A stretch of DNA of 64,000 bases from Laribacter hongkongensis DSM 14985 (GCF_000423285.1 NZ_AUHR01000005.1:62001-126000); one strand, 5' to 3'. Positions 36,323 to 46,650 are shown, numbered from the stretch's first letter. Made by a program: numbers and translations. The notes: generated by a model not told the origin, from the sequence alone.

Positions 36323-38311
36323 TTATTGTCCGCGCAGGAACAGGGCATCGAGTTCGGTCATGGAGAGTTCGCGCCAGGTGGGCCGGCCGTGGTTGCACTG
36401 GTCGGCGCGCTCGGTGGCTTCCATGTCGCGCAGCAGGGCGTTCATTTCCGGCAGGGTCAGCGGCCGGTGGGCCCGGACGGCACCGTGGCAGGCCATGCTG
36501 GCCAGCAGGGCATCGCGGCGGGCATCCACGGCATCTGTGGCGCCGTGTTGCTCCAGGTCTGCCAGGACCCCGCGTACCAGTGCCACGGCATCTGCCTGTG
36601 CCAGCATGGCCGGAACAGCCTTGATGGTGAGGCTGCCGCGGGACGGCGCATCCAGCTGGATGCCGAGGCGAGCCAAGGCATCGGCGTGCTCCTGTGCCAG
36701 TGCCTGTTGCAGGACATCGGCTTCAAAAGCCAGCGGCATCAGCAGCGGCTGGGACGGCAGGCCGTCGCGGTCGAAGGCCCGCTTGAGCCGTTCGTAGACA
36801 ATGCGTTCATGCGCGGCATGCATGTCCACGATGACCAGCCCGCGGGCGTTCTGGGCCAGCACGTAAATGCCGTGCAGCTGCGCCACGGCAAAGCCCAGCG
36901 GCGGCACCGGGGCCGATTCGTGACCGGCTGCCGGCACGGAGGCCTCAGCTGGCAAGGGCGCGGAGTCGGCCCTTGCTGCCGGGGCTTGCGCGCCGGCACG
37001 AGAAGGCGCACCGAAATCCAGCGGTGCTGTGGCCGGTGGCGTTGCCGGAGTCTGGCGGGGAGCCGGCGCAGCCGGCAGGTCGCCGAACAGCAGGCGGTAG
37101 GCATCCAGCCCTGCACCGTGGTCGTTGACACGGTGGGTGGCCGGGCGAGGCGGAGCCGTCGGATAACTGAACGACGGGCGCGGCATGTCGGCTGCCACGG
37201 GCGAGGGCAGCACTGTCGCCGTTCCTGCATCTGCAAGAGGCGTGTCGTCCTGCTCCGGCAGTCGCGGTTCCAGCCGGGTGTCGGCAATGCGTGTGGCCGG
37301 TTCCGGCTGGCCGGCGCTCTCGGTCCGGCTGGCGGCCAGCACCCGGTTGACGGCATGGAAGACAAACTGGTGGATGGCCTGCGACTCACGAAACCGCACC
37401 TCGATCTTGGTCGGGTGCACGTTGACGTCGACCTCGGCTGGCGGCAGCTCCAGAAACAGCACGTAGCATGGCTGGCGTTCCAGATGCAGCACGTCGCGGT
37501 AGGCCTGGCGCACGGCATGACTGAATACCCGGTCGCGGACAAAGCGGCCATTGACGAAAGCATGCTGGGCTTCGCGGCTGGTTTTCGACAGTGAAGGGGC
37601 GGCGACAAAGCCGCGCAGCCGCAACGGGCCGGCTTCGGCTTCGAGCGGCAGGGCGACTTCCAGAAAGTCCTTGCCCAACAGCGCGCCGACCCGCTCGGCC
37701 AGCGTTTCTGCCGGGCGGTTGAGGGTGGTCTTGCCGTTGTGTTTCAGGACGAAGCCGGTGTGCGGATGCGCCAGTGCCAGTCGTTCCACCACTTGTGCAC
37801 AATGACCGTATTCGGTGCTTTCGCTCTTGAGGAACTTGCGGCGCGCCGGCGTGTTGAAGTAGAGGTCGGCCACGCTGACCGTGGTGCCGGTATCGCGGGC
37901 CGCCGGCCCGAGCGTACCCAGCACGCCGTCTTCGGCGCTGATTTCGCTGGCATGAGGGGCGTCTGCCGTGCGGCTGGTCAGTGTCAGGCGCGACACGGCC
38001 GCAATGCTGGCCAGCCCTTCTCCGCGAAACCCGAGCGTGGCGACGGCTTCGAGCTCGTCCAGCGAGTGGATCTTGCTGGTGGCGTGGCGGTCCAGTGCCA
38101 GCGGCAGATCATCCGGCAGCATGCCGCCACCGTCGTCTGCCACCCGGATCAGGCGGATGCCGCCACCGGCCAGTTCGATCTGGATGGCCCGGGCGCCGGC
38201 ATCCAGGCTGTTTTCCAGCAGTTCTTTCAGGGCCGAGGCCGGCCGTTCGACCACTTCACCGGCAGCAATCTGGTTGACCAGGTGGTCCGGCAGGCGCTGG
38301 ATGCGGCGCAT
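36323..38311 (-). CDS. mutL: DNA mismatch repair protein MutL (endonuclease type)
   Basis: A 662-residue MutL. GHKL ATPase motifs are ELLENSLDAGA near residue 31, DDGGGM near 58 and GFRGEGLASI near 94. A Pro/Ala-rich linker covers about 340-470, followed by the C-terminal dimerisation domain. At residue 496 begins DMHAAHERIVYE, which fits the DQHA-x2-E-x4-E metal-binding nuclease motif with Met in place of Gln, as in neisserial MutL. This predicts a nicking endonuclease suited to an organism without MutH. The gene lies 14 bases after dedA and is probably co-transcribed with it. Confidence 0.95.
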   Translation of the reverse strand: MRRIQRLPDHLVNQIAAGEVVERPASALKELLENSLDAGARAIQIELAGGGIRLIRVADDGGGMLPDDLPLALDRHATSKIHSLDELEAVATLGFRGEGLASIAAVSRLTLTSRTADAPHASEISAEDGVLGTLGPAARDTGTTVSVADLYFNTPARRKFLKSESTEYGHCAQVVERLALAHPHTGFVLKHNGKTTLNRPAETLAERVGALLGKDFLEVALPLEAEAGPLRLRGFVAAPSLSKTSREAQHAFVNGRFVRDRVFSHAVRQAYRDVLHLERQPCYVLFLELPPAEVDVNVHPTKIEVRFRESQAIHQFVFHAVNRVLAASRTESAGQPEPATRIADTRLEPRLPEQDDTPLADAGTATVLPSPVAADMPRPSFSYPTAPPRPATHRVNDHGAGLDAYRLLFGDLPAAPAPRQTPATPPATAPLDFGAPSRAGAQAPAARADSAPLPAEASVPAAGHESAPVPPLGFAVAQLHGIYVLAQNARGLVIVDMHAAHERIVYERLKRAFDRDGLPSQPLLMPLAFEADVLQQALAQEHADALARLGIQLDAPSRGSLTIKAVPAMLAQADAVALVRGVLADLEQHGATDAVDARRDALLASMACHGAVRAHRPLTLPEMNALLRDMEATERADQCNHGRPTWRELSMTELDALFLRGQ

Positions 38312-38325
38312 GGGGCTTCTCCGGT

Positions 38326-38976
38326 TCAGGAGGCACGGGCGCCGGCACGGCGGCTGCGCCAGATTTCAATGATGCCCGGCAGGACCGACACGACGATGAT
38401 GGCGAGGATCAGCAAGGACAGGTTGCTCTTGACTACCGGCAGGTTGCCGAAAAAGTAGCCGGCATAGCTGAAGCTGAGGACCCAGGCCAGCGCGCCGACG
38501 ATGTTGTAGCTGAAGAAATGCCGGTAAGTCATGCGTCCGACGCCGGCGACAAACGGTGCGAACGTCCGCACGATGGGCACGAAGCGGGCGAGGATGATGG
38601 TCTTGCCGCCATGGCGGGCGTAGAAGTCGTGGGTCTTGTCGAGATACTGGCGGCGGAAAATGCGCGAGTCGGGATTGGAAAACAGCTTCATGCCGAAGAA
38701 ATGGCCGACGGCGTAATTGACGGCGTCTCCCAGTACGGCGGCGAGGATCAGCAGTGCCACCAGCAGGTGGACGTTCATTTCGCCCATGGCTGCGATGGCA
38801 CCGGCAACAAACAGGAGCGAGTCGCCCGGCAGGAACGGTGTGACGACCAGGCCGGTTTCGGCAAACACGATCAGGAACAGGATCAGGTAGATCCAGGGGC
38901 CGTAGGCGGCAACCAGCTCGAGCAGATGCTGGTCGATGTGCAGCACGAAGTCGATGATGAAGCTGATGAATTCCAT
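38326..38976 (-). CDS. DedA family membrane protein
   Basis: A 216-residue inner-membrane protein with about five hydrophobic segments and DedA/VTT signatures: [24 protein letters not shown]-type residues (key run: [16 protein letters not shown]) near residue 40, GDAVNYAVG near residue 85, and [20 protein letters not shown] near residue 130 (key Arg residues present). DedA proteins act in undecaprenyl phosphate or phospholipid translocation and membrane homeostasis. It is followed directly by mutL. Confidence 0.92.
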   Translation of the reverse strand: MEFISFIIDFVLHIDQHLLELVAAYGPWIYLILFLIVFAETGLVVTPFLPGDSLLFVAGAIAAMGEMNVHLLVALLILAAVLGDAVNYAVGHFFGMKLFSNPDSRIFRRQYLDKTHDFYARHGGKTIILARFVPIVRTFAPFVAGVGRMTYRHFFSYNIVGALAWVLSFSYAGYFFGNLPVVKSNLSLLILAIIVVSVLPGIIEIWRSRRAGARAS

Positions 38977-39040
38977 GGGATCGCAGTGGTGGGCCTGAGA
39001 ATGGGCAAGCAGCCTGATGGGCCTGCATTAACCCTGTATG

Positions 39041-39067
39041 AAAAGAGCGGCAGGGTGCCTGCCGCTC
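39041..39067 (-). terminator. Intrinsic terminator after secF
   Basis: Perfect 10-bp stem GAGCGGCAGG/CCTGCCGCTC with a 3-base loop; the - strand tail is TTTT. Confidence 0.85.
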
Positions 39068-39091
39068 GTGAAGCAAGGGCTGTCGGAGGGT

Positions 39092-40072
39092 TTACACCAC
39101 GGCTTCCTGCTTGGGTTTGACCGGCTTGATCATGTGTTCGCGCTTGACGCCCAGAGCCAGGGCGATCGGGCTGGCAACCAGCACCGACGAATAGATGCCG
39201 AACACGATGCCGATGGTCAGGGCCATGGCAAAGCCGTGCAGGGCCGGGCCGCCGAACAGCAGCATTGCCAGCACCATGGTTTCGGTCGAGCCGTGGGTGA
39301 TGAAAGTCCGGCTCATGGTGGCGGTAATGGCGTTGTTGATGATTTCGGCCGTGGTGTGGCCGCGCATGGCCGGCTTGCGGAAGTTTTCGCGGATACGGTC
39401 GAAGACCACCACCGATTCGTTGACCGAGTAGCCGAGCACGGCAAGGATCGCTGCCAGCACCGTCAGCGAGAATTCCCACTGGAACAGGGCAAAGCAGCCA
39501 AGGATGATGACCACGTCGTGCAGGTTGGCGATGATGGCCGATACGGCAAACCGCCATTCAAAGCGGGCCGCCAGGTAAAGGATGATGCCAAGGCAGACCA
39601 TCGCCAGCGCAGTCAGGCCGTTGGTGACCAGCTCGTCACCGACCTGCGGGCCGACAAATTCGACCTTGCGCAGCTCGACCTGGTGGCCGTCTTTTTTCAG
39701 CACGGCCAGCACGTCGTTGGACAGCTGCGCCGAGGTGCGGTCCTTGATGTTGGGCAGGCGGATCAGTACGTCATGGGAGGTGCCGAGTGCCTGCACGGTG
39801 GGTTCGCCGAGCTTCAGGGTCTGGATGTCGGTGCGGATCTGTTCCAGCGGTGCGGTCTGCGCGTACTGGACTTCCATCACGGTACCGCCGGTAAATTCCA
39901 CCGACAGGTTCAGGCCTTTGCTGAACAGGAAAAACACTGCCGCAATGAAGGTCAGCAGTGAAATGGACGTGGTGAGCTTGCCATAGCTCATGAACGGGAT
40001 GTCGTGCTTGAGGATGTGCTTCATCCACCACGATTTCTGGCCGTTCGATTTCTGGTTTTGCGGTGCTTGCAT
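39092..40072 (-). CDS. secF: Protein-export membrane protein SecF
   Basis: A 326-residue SecF with six hydrophobic segments. The first helix is followed by GLNLSVEFTGGTVMEV (SecF motif with the DF/EFTGG signature) near residue 60, and the C-terminal part carries LGYSVNESVVVFDRIRENF near residue 235. It works with SecD to drive Sec-dependent export by the proton gradient. ATG 40072 is chosen because the upstream in-frame extension shows no similarity. SecD and YajC genes, usually directly upstream, are absent: the upstream neighbour is the divergent kinase gene. Confidence 0.95.
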   Translation of the reverse strand: MQAPQNQKSNGQKSWWMKHILKHDIPFMSYGKLTTSISLLTFIAAVFFLFSKGLNLSVEFTGGTVMEVQYAQTAPLEQIRTDIQTLKLGEPTVQALGTSHDVLIRLPNIKDRTSAQLSNDVLAVLKKDGHQVELRKVEFVGPQVGDELVTNGLTALAMVCLGIILYLAARFEWRFAVSAIIANLHDVVIILGCFALFQWEFSLTVLAAILAVLGYSVNESVVVFDRIRENFRKPAMRGHTTAEIINNAITATMSRTFITHGSTETMVLAMLLFGGPALHGFAMALTIGIVFGIYSSVLVASPIALALGVKREHMIKPVKPKQEAVV

Positions 40073-40182
40073 GGGTTCCGGGTGCCTGGGGGCGGTAAGC
40101 CCATTCGAAACGAAAGGAAGAGCGGATGGTAGCACACCCGTCCGGTGCTGCCGCGTTTGCTGCGTTGCGGCAAATCTGGCGC

Positions 40183-40211
40183 TTGGCATCTGGCATTTGT
40201 CGCTTTATGAC
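40183..40211 (+). promoter_or_regulatory. Possible sigma70 promoter of the hybrid kinase gene
   Basis: TTGGCA (40183-40188), a 17-base spacer and TATGAC (40206-40211). It is a partial match only, placed about 85 bases before the kinase start. Confidence 0.35.
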
Positions 40212-40297
40212 ATAGAGTTTATGAAGGGTTCACTTTGGCGTCGTGCACAGGGATGGCTGCCGCTCTGTCGCGGTCGCTCATCATTCCGGGGATGCTG

Positions 40298-43200
40298 ATG
40301 AAAGACGTTATTCTGGCCAGACAGCTGGCGCGGGTACTGAAACGACCGGAGCCGGTTGAGCCTGCGGCACTGGTAGCACTGCTCCGGCAAAAGGCGGATG
40401 GCCTGGACGACCCCGAACTGGCGGCCTATCTGTACGGGTTTGCCGGGCTGGTAGGCGAAAGCTGCCGGCCTTTCATTCCGGTCGTGTGTGCCGACACTGG
40501 TTATGCCTCTTGTCCGGTCCATATGCTGGATACCCCGCCGCAGTTCCATTGCCAGGTCCAGGACGACATGGTCAGGCAGCAGCGCGCCATTGCTTCCCTG
40601 TTTGAAAGTGCCCGGCAGCTGTCGCGCCAGCTGGGGCTGGGGGCGCAAACCGAAGAAGGCGGCACGCTGGACGACGTTGCCTTGCTGCTGTCCCGGCTGG
40701 TAAACACGCTTGACGATACCCGCAGCCAGCTGGTGGCGGCCGAGCATTCCTACCGCGAAGTCATCGACAGCCTGTCGGAAGTGGTCTGCCGGATCGACAG
40801 CCATGGATACTGGCAGTTCCTTAACCCCGCCTGGGAAACCGTCAGTGGTTATCCGGCCGCACTCAGTCTCGGGCACAGCTGGCTGGCCCGCTGGCATCCG
40901 GCTGACCAGGTGCAGGCGCAAATCCGGTTTGCCGACCTCATTGCCGGCGCCGTGGAGGTCTGCCGCTTCGACGTCCGCTGCATTGCCGCCGACGGCAGCC
41001 TGCGCTGGCTGTCGGTCCACCTGCGGCCCATGCACGGCAGTGACTGCCTGGTCAGTGGTTGTGTCGGTACGCTGACCGATGTGACCGAAACCCGTCTGGC
41101 AGAAGCAGAGCTGGACCGTACCCGGGGTCAGCTGGCCGATGCCGTCGACAGCCTGGATGCCGGCCTGCTGATGTTCGATGCCGAGGACCGGCTGGTGTTG
41201 TGTAACCGCAAACTGTTCGAACTCTATCCGGACTGGACGGCGCACCTGCGTCCGGGAACAACCCTGGAGTCGTTCCTGCAGGCCCAGGTCAGCCTGGGCG
41301 GACCGCAGGCAATGGGCATGAGCGAAGAAGCATTCCGCCAGTACAAGCTGGCGCAATACCGGGATGGCTGCAAAGGACAGATCGAGCTGTTTGTCCGGGG
41401 CTGGTTGCAGGTCGACAGCTCACGTACCCGCGATGGCGGCATGGTCAGCCTTCATGCCGACATCAGCGAATACAAGGCACTGGAAGCCGCCCTGCGGCTG
41501 TCGGAGGAACGTTTCAAGCTGGCGGTGGAAAGCGCCAGCCTTGGCCTCTGGGACTGGGACCTGGTGAATGGCGACATGTACGGCAGCGAACTGCTGTACC
41601 GGACGACCGGGCAGCCGCATCCGGTCGATGCTGGCGCCCGCCGCGACTGGTTTGATCTCGTGCATCCGGCCGACCTGCCGCACAGCCGGGCGGCGCTGGT
41701 GCAGCACCTCAAGCGGCAGACACCGGTTTTCGACAGTGAAATCCGCATCCGCGACCAGTCCGGGCAATACCGCTGGGTACGGGTGTGCGGACGGGTGGTA
41801 ACGCGCCAGGCCAGCGGCCGGGCCTTGCGCATGATCGGTACGCTGGCCGACATCGAGGCCCGCAAGGCCAGCGAGGCTGCCATCCTGTCTGCCAAGGAGG
41901 CAGCAGAGGAAGCCAGCCGGGCCAAAAGCGACTTCTTGGCCAACATGAGCCATGAAATCCGCACGCCGATGAACGGCATCCTGGGCATGACCCGGTTGTG
42001 CCTTGCCACCGAGCTGTCCGAAGAGCAGCGCGAATATCTCGACATGGTGGATTCATCCGCCCAGCTGCTGCTGACCGTCATCAATGACATCCTGGATTTC
42101 TCCAAGATCGAGGCGGGCAAGCTTGAGTTGTCAGCAACCGATTTCAGCCTGCGCGAACTCGTGCGCGATACCTTGCAGCCGCTGGCGCTCAAGGCCGGTG
42201 AAAAAGGGCTGGAAATCCTGTGCGACATCCCCCCGTCGCTGGCCGACAGCCGGCATGCCGACGCCACCCGGTTGCGACAGGTGCTCGGCAACCTGCTCGG
42301 CAACGCCGTCAAGTTCACAGAAGTGGGCGAGGTGGAGTTGCAGGTTCGTGAACAGGCTGACGGCCTGCTGCGTTTTTCGGTACGTGATACCGGCATCGGC
42401 ATCAGCCGGGAAGGGCTGGCGCAGGTATTCGAGTCGTTTTCCCAGGCCGACAGTTCGATCTCGCGCCGTTACGGCGGTACCGGACTGGGGCTGACGATTT
42501 CCAGCCGGCTGGTCGGCATGATGGGCGGCACGCTACAGGTGGAAAGCGAGGCCGGGCTTGGCTCATGCTTCCATTTTGCCGTGCCGCTGCCGCCGGGCGA
42601 CATCCTGCCGGACCAGAACAACCTGCCGGTTTCTGCCCTGTATGGCGTGCCGGTGCTGGTGGTCGATGACCATCCTACCAACCGGCGGCTGATGTATGAC
42701 ACCCTGCGGCAGTTCGGTGCCCGTCCGGTCGTGACAGAGGGCGGAATGTCCGCCCTGCAATACCTGCACGGAGCCCAGTTGCGCGGTGAATTGCCGCAAC
42801 TGGCGCTGATTGACGGTGAAATGCCGCAAATGAGCGGGATGGAACTGATGCGGCACATGCAGCATCAGGCCGCCTGGCGCGACATTGCCTGCATCATGCT
42901 GACGTCGCAGTGGGACCCGGCCATGCAGGGCGAGCTGCGGCTTCAGGGCGTGGTGCACTGCCTGCAAAAACCGGTCGAGGCCAGCCGGCTGTTGAGGGCC
43001 ATGCTGGATACCTTGCACCAGAGCGGTGGCGACCTGATGAAGGGATCGCTTGACCGGACCGGTCCGGCTGCGTCCCTGCCGGCCCTGCCGCCGTTGCGGG
43101 TGTTGCTGGTCGAAGACAATCCGGTCAACCAGCGGCTTGCCAGCCGGTTGCTGGAAAAGCTCGGGCATGGCGTAACCCTGGCTTCCAACGGGCAGGAGGC

Positions 43201-43852
43201 GGTCGACTGGTACGGGCGCGAGCAGTTCGACATGATCATGATGGACGTGCAGATGCCGTTCATGGACGGCTTTGAGGCTACCTCTGCCATCCGGGCGCTG
43301 GAGCTGGGAGGGAGTCGCCGCCAGCCCATCATTGCAATGACTGCCCATGCCATGCGCGGAGACCGGGAGCGCTGTCTCGAAGCCGGCATGGACGGCTACG
43401 TTCCCAAACCCATCATGCTGGATGAACTGGCAGCCGAAATGCACCGGGTCTGGCTGCCGTCCGAACCGGCAGCGGGCCGGGCGGCTTTGGTGACGGGCGG
43501 GTTTGACTGCCAGACGGCCCTGGCGCGGCTGGCCGGAGACCGTGAACTGCTGGCCGAACTGGTGCAGCTGTTTGTTGCAGGCTGGCCCGGCCGGCGTGCT
43601 GCCTTGCAGGCTGCGCTGGCCCAGAAGCAGGCGGACGCATTTTCACGGATTGCCCACCAGCTCAAGGGAGAAGTGGCCAGTTTTGCCGCTGTCCGGGCCA
43701 CGGATCTGGCCCGGCAGGCCGAAATGCTCGGGCGCCAGTCCCCTTCGCTTGAAGGGGCGGACAGGTTGCTGGAGGCCATTGATGCTGCTGTCAGCCAGCT
43801 GCTGGCTGGATTTGGCCATGCGGGCCTGCTGAATGATCCGCTGTCAGTTTGA
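40298..43852 (+). CDS. Hybrid sensor histidine kinase with three PAS domains, two receivers and an HPt domain
   Basis: A 1184-residue protein. Domains in order: an unrecognised N-terminal region (about 1-150), PAS (about 150-275), PAS-like (about 285-395, [21 protein letters not shown]), PAS/PAC (about 405-525), HisKA with phospho-acceptor His 552 in [16 protein letters not shown], HATPase (about 650-765, DTGIGIS and GGTGLGL), REC1 (acceptor Asp 839), REC2 (acceptor Asp 983) and HPt (His 1120 in IAHQLKGE). No membrane helix is evident, so it is probably cytoplasmic. ATG 40298 is chosen because GGGG lies at proper spacing. No response regulator with an output domain adjoins it, so the final target lies elsewhere. 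Confidence 0.9.
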   Translation: MKDVILARQLARVLKRPEPVEPAALVALLRQKADGLDDPELAAYLYGFAGLVGESCRPFIPVVCADTGYASCPVHMLDTPPQFHCQVQDDMVRQQRAIASLFESARQLSRQLGLGAQTEEGGTLDDVALLLSRLVNTLDDTRSQLVAAEHSYREVIDSLSEVVCRIDSHGYWQFLNPAWETVSGYPAALSLGHSWLARWHPADQVQAQIRFADLIAGAVEVCRFDVRCIAADGSLRWLSVHLRPMHGSDCLVSGCVGTLTDVTETRLAEAELDRTRGQLADAVDSLDAGLLMFDAEDRLVLCNRKLFELYPDWTAHLRPGTTLESFLQAQVSLGGPQAMGMSEEAFRQYKLAQYRDGCKGQIELFVRGWLQVDSSRTRDGGMVSLHADISEYKALEAALRLSEERFKLAVESASLGLWDWDLVNGDMYGSELLYRTTGQPHPVDAGARRDWFDLVHPADLPHSRAALVQHLKRQTPVFDSEIRIRDQSGQYRWVRVCGRVVTRQASGRALRMIGTLADIEARKASEAAILSAKEAAEEASRAKSDFLANMSHEIRTPMNGILGMTRLCLATELSEEQREYLDMVDSSAQLLLTVINDILDFSKIEAGKLELSATDFSLRELVRDTLQPLALKAGEKGLEILCDIPPSLADSRHADATRLRQVLGNLLGNAVKFTEVGEVELQVREQADGLLRFSVRDTGIGISREGLAQVFESFSQADSSISRRYGGTGLGLTISSRLVGMMGGTLQVESEAGLGSCFHFAVPLPPGDILPDQNNLPVSALYGVPVLVVDDHPTNRRLMYDTLRQFGARPVVTEGGMSALQYLHGAQLRGELPQLALIDGEMPQMSGMELMRHMQHQAAWRDIACIMLTSQWDPAMQGELRLQGVVHCLQKPVEASRLLRAMLDTLHQSGGDLMKGSLDRTGPAASLPALPPLRVLLVEDNPVNQRLASRLLEKLGHGVTLASNGQEAVDWYGREQFDMIMMDVQMPFMDGFEATSAIRALELGGSRRQPIIAMTAHAMRGDRERCLEAGMDGYVPKPIMLDELAAEMHRVWLPSEPAAGRAALVTGGFDCQTALARLAGDRELLAELVQLFVAGWPGRRAALQAALAQKQADAFSRIAHQLKGEVASFAAVRATDLARQAEMLGRQSPSLEGADRLLEAIDAAVSQLLAGFGHAGLLNDPLSV

Positions 43853-44410
43853 GGCGTTGCGGGCCATTTCGGCAGCCAGTTCCGGAGGCAGGGTCAGCAG
43901 GCCGGCTGACAGGCCCAGGTTGACCAGCAGGGACACGGCAATGATGGCCAGCGGGGCAAAGACCAGCAGGCCACAGGCCACGCGCAGGCGCGTCATGCCG
44001 CTGAGCAGCACCAGGGCGTGCAGCAGGATCAGCAGGCTCCAGACCGACAGGGCAAACACCACGCCGTTGCCGATGTCGGCCGGCAACCAGCTGGCCAGTG
44101 GTTCGAGCAATTGCGGGGCATTGGCGAGTGCTACCAATCCCAGCAGCGAGTGCGGGGCCTGCCAGCCGGCGTGGCGCAGCCATCCTGTCATGAAAACGGC
44201 CAGGAGGCCGGTTTCCAGCCAGCTGACGGCGACAAAGAAGCCCACACGGGCTGACCAGTCCCCCTGGATCCAGCCATCGCCGGCCGCCGCCGCGATAACA
44301 CCCAGCAGGGTGATCAGCAGGGCGGTTTGCCACAGGGGATACTGATAGGCTTCCAGTGGCCGGACCCGCAGGCGTGCGAGGTCCAGTGCGTCGTCAATCA
44401 TGGCCTGCAT
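43844..44410 (-). CDS. Small polytopic membrane protein of unknown function
   Basis: A 188-residue protein with about five hydrophobic segments (around residues 28-45, 58-78, 88-108, 115-135 and 145-170), and a charged N-terminus [18 protein letters not shown] recalling Yip1-like membrane proteins. No enzyme motif is visible. Its ATG overlaps the purU stop by one base (TGATG on the - strand), so it is probably translated by coupling to purU. Its end overlaps the convergent kinase gene by nine bases. Function is unknown. Confidence 0.7.
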   Translation of the reverse strand: MQAMIDDALDLARLRVRPLEAYQYPLWQTALLITLLGVIAAAAGDGWIQGDWSARVGFFVAVSWLETGLLAVFMTGWLRHAGWQAPHSLLGLVALANAPQLLEPLASWLPADIGNGVVFALSVWSLLILLHALVLLSGMTRLRVACGLLVFAPLAIIAVSLLVNLGLSAGLLTLPPELAAEMARNASN

Positions 44411-45270
44411 CAGTCGAAGACAACCGTCTTGTTGCTATAGGACAGGACCCGGTTGTCGACGTGCCAGCGCACTGCACGCGAGAGGACGACCTTTTCCAGG
44501 TCGCGTCCGCGCTCGACCAGGTCTTCGACGCTGTCGCGGTGCGAGATGCGGGTGACTTCCTGTTCGATGATCGGACCTTCGTCGAGGTCTTCGGTGACAT
44601 AGTGGCTGGTTGCGCCGATCAGCTTGACGCCACGGGCGAAGGCGCGGTGATAGGGCTTGGCACCGTCGAATGCCGGCAGGAAGCTGTGGTGGATGTTGAT
44701 GACGCGGTTCGGGTAGCGTTTGACGAACTCGCCCGACAGCACCTGCATGTAGCGTGCCAGCACCATGAAATCCACGCCTGCCTCTTCCAGCAGCCGGAAC
44801 TGTTCGGCTTCGGCTTCGGCCTTGTTGTCGCGGGTGACCGGAATGACATGGAAGGGGATACCGTTGAATTCGACGATGCGGCGGCAGTCTTCGTGGTTGG
44901 AGATCACCAGCGGGATGTCGCAGGCCAGTTCGCCGATGCGCCAGCGGTGCAGCAGGTCGACCAGGCAGTGTTCGTACTTTGAGACGAAGATCGCCATGCG
45001 CGGTTTGCGGCTGGACAGCGAAACATGCCAGCTCATCTGGTGCTCGTCGGCGATGGGCTGGAATGCGGCAGAGAAGCTTTCCATCGGCAGGGTAAAGCCG
45101 TCGAGGTCCCATTCAACCCGCATGAGGAACAGGTTTTCCACCTCGTCCTGATGCTGGTCGGCGTGCAGGATGTTGGCGTTGTAGGTCATCAGGAAGTTGG
45201 CGATGGCGGCGACCAGACCCTTTTTGTCCGGGCAGCTCATCAGCAGGGTGGCGGATTGGCGGTTGCTCAT
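44410..45270 (-). CDS. purU: Formyltetrahydrofolate deformylase
   Basis: A 286-residue PurU. An N-terminal ACT domain (residues about 8-85, LLMSCPDKKGLVAAIANFL) is followed by the formyl transferase-like domain with NIHHSFLPAFDGAKPYHRAF near residue 210 (Asn-His catalytic residues) and ATSHYVTEDLDEGPII near 240. It hydrolyses 10-formyl-THF to THF and formate. It lies downstream of folD on the same strand, which makes the one-carbon substrate route; ATG 45270 (MSNRQSATLL) starts the ACT domain directly. Confidence 0.95.
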   Translation of the reverse strand: MSNRQSATLLMSCPDKKGLVAAIANFLMTYNANILHADQHQDEVENLFLMRVEWDLDGFTLPMESFSAAFQPIADEHQMSWHVSLSSRKPRMAIFVSKYEHCLVDLLHRWRIGELACDIPLVISNHEDCRRIVEFNGIPFHVIPVTRDNKAEAEAEQFRLLEEAGVDFMVLARYMQVLSGEFVKRYPNRVINIHHSFLPAFDGAKPYHRAFARGVKLIGATSHYVTEDLDEGPIIEQEVTRISHRDSVEDLVERGRDLEKVVLSRAVRWHVDNRVLSYSNKTVVFD

Positions 45271-45295
45271 GTTTGAAACCAGATCTGAAGTAAGG

Positions 45296-45324
45296 CGCAC
45301 GAGCCGCATGGAGCGGCTCGTGCG
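45296..45324 (-). terminator. Hairpin between folD and purU
   Basis: 12-bp stem CGCACGAGCCGC/GCGGCTCGTGCG with a 5-base loop. The - strand tail (CCTTACTT) is only weakly T-rich, so partial termination or a processing site is possible. Confidence 0.45.
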
Positions 45325-45351
45325 TGAAGGCAAAATGACAAGGGGGCGAGC

Positions 45352-46203
45352 TTACGCGTGCAGGTTGGCGGCGTCGAGCGTGTTGGCCAGCAGGGTGGCG
45401 ACAGTCATCAGGCCGACTCCGCCCGGGACCGGAGTGATCCAGCTGGCGTGCTCTTTGGCTGCGTCGAAATCCACGTCGCCACACAGCTTGCCGTCTTCGA
45501 GGCGGTTGATGCCCACGTCGATGACCACGGCACCCGGCTTGACCCAGTCGCCCTTGACGAAGCGCGGGATGCCTACGGCAGCCACGATGATGTCGGCGCG
45601 CTTGACCTCTTCGGGCAGGTCGCGGGTGCGGCTGTGGCAGATGGTGACCGTGGCGCGTTCCATCAAGAGCTCCAGAGCCATCGGACGGCCGACGATGTTC
45701 GACTGGCCGATCACCACGGCGTGCTTGCCTTCCACGCTGATGCCGGCATGTTCCAGCATGATCATGACCCCGCGCGGCGTGCAGGGGCGCAGCAGCGGCA
45801 TTTTGACGGCCAGACGACCCATGTTGTACGGGTGGAAGCCGTCAACGTCCTTTTTCGGATTGATGCGTTCGATCACGGTTTCCGGATTGATGTGCCTCGG
45901 CAGCGGCAGTTGCACCAGAATGCCGTCCACGTCGCTGCGGGCGTTCAGTTCATCAACCAGTGCCAGCAGGTCGGCCTCGGAGGTGGACTCGGGCAGGTCG
46001 TATGCCAGCGACTGGATACCGGCTTTTTCGCAGCCTTTTTTCTTGTTGCGGACATAAACCTCAGAAGCCGGATTGTTGCCGACCAGAATGACTGCCAGCG
46101 CAGGCGCCCGCTTGCCGGCTTCGGTGCGGGCCTTGACACCTGCGGCCACACGGTCGAGCAGGGCGGCGGAAATGGTTTTTCCATCAATCAGTTGAGCAGT
46201 CAT
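45352..46203 (-). CDS. folD: Bifunctional methylenetetrahydrofolate dehydrogenase/cyclohydrolase
   Basis: A 283-residue FolD of normal length. Motifs are [14 protein letters not shown] near residue 50 (catalytic Lys of YxxxK), [11 protein letters not shown] near residue 97 and PCTPRGVM near residue 140, followed by the NADP-binding domain with [13 protein letters not shown] and the C-terminal [12 protein letters not shown]. It interconverts methylene-, methenyl- and 10-formyl-THF in the cytoplasm and feeds the adjacent PurU. Confidence 0.97.
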   Translation of the reverse strand: MTAQLIDGKTISAALLDRVAAGVKARTEAGKRAPALAVILVGNNPASEVYVRNKKKGCEKAGIQSLAYDLPESTSEADLLALVDELNARSDVDGILVQLPLPRHINPETVIERINPKKDVDGFHPYNMGRLAVKMPLLRPCTPRGVMIMLEHAGISVEGKHAVVIGQSNIVGRPMALELLMERATVTICHSRTRDLPEEVKRADIIVAAVGIPRFVKGDWVKPGAVVIDVGINRLEDGKLCGDVDFDAAKEHASWITPVPGGVGLMTVATLLANTLDAANLHA

Positions 46204-46273
46204 GCGCTTGGTTCCAGTGCAAACAGAAGAAAGCGCGATTTTCGCATTTTTGTAAAAACTTTTACAGAGGGTG

Positions 46274-46302
46274 TTGACAGGGTAAAGGTCGATGGATATA
46301 GT
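46274..46302 (+). promoter_or_regulatory. sigma70 promoter of the tRNA operon
   Basis: Perfect TTGACA (46274-46279), 17-base spacer, TATAGT (46297-46302), followed by a G+C-rich discriminator GGCGACC of the type linked to stringent control. Transcription should start near 46309, about 11 bases before tRNA-Pro. Confidence 0.85.
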
Positions 46303-46319
46303 GGCGACCTCTCGTTCGG

Positions 46320-46397
46320 CGGGGTGTAGCGCAGCCTGGTTAGCGCACCTGATTTGGGATCAGGGGGTCGTGAGTTCGAATCCCACCACCCCGACCA
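46320..46397 (+). tRNA. tRNA-Pro (UGG)
   Basis: Cloverleaf with acceptor stem CGGGGTG/CACCCCG, anticodon stem CCTGA/TCAGG with loop TTTGGGA (anticodon TGG), TTCGAAT T-loop, and encoded CCA. Confidence 0.96.
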
Positions 46398-46413
46398 GGC
46401 AGACACGAACCGT

Positions 46414-46490
46414 GCGCCCGTAGCTCAGTTGGATAGAGCATCGGCCTTCTAAGCCGAGGGTCACAGGTTCGAATCCTGTCGGGCGCGCCA
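46414..46490 (+). tRNA. tRNA-Arg (UCU)
   Basis: Acceptor stem GCGCCCG/CGGGCGC, anticodon stem TCGGC/GCCGA with loop CTTCTAA (anticodon TCT), TTCGAAT T-loop, and encoded CCA. Confidence 0.96.
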
Positions 46491-46528
46491 GAGTTCTGGA
46501 TGCCTTAGCGAGAAACAGTTTGACCAGT

Positions 46529-46605
46529 GGTGGATGTAGCTCAGTTGGTAGAGTCCCGGATTGTGATTCCGGTTGTCGTGGGTTCGAGTCCCATCATCCA
46601 CCCCA
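46529..46605 (+). tRNA. tRNA-His (GUG)
   Basis: Acceptor stem GTGGATG/CATCCAC with the extra G at -1 opposite C73 that is diagnostic of tRNA-His. The anticodon stem CCGGA/TCCGG has loop TTGTGAT (anticodon GTG), and CCA is encoded. Confidence 0.96.
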
Positions 46606-46621
46606 ATAGATTCAAGCAGTT

Positions 46622-46650
46622 AGGCCAGCTTTCACAAGCTGGCCTTTTTG
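46622..46650 (+). terminator. Intrinsic terminator of the tRNA operon
   Basis: 10-bp stem AGGCCAGCTT/AAGCTGGCCT with a TCAC loop, followed by TTTTTGCTTTT. Confidence 0.92.
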
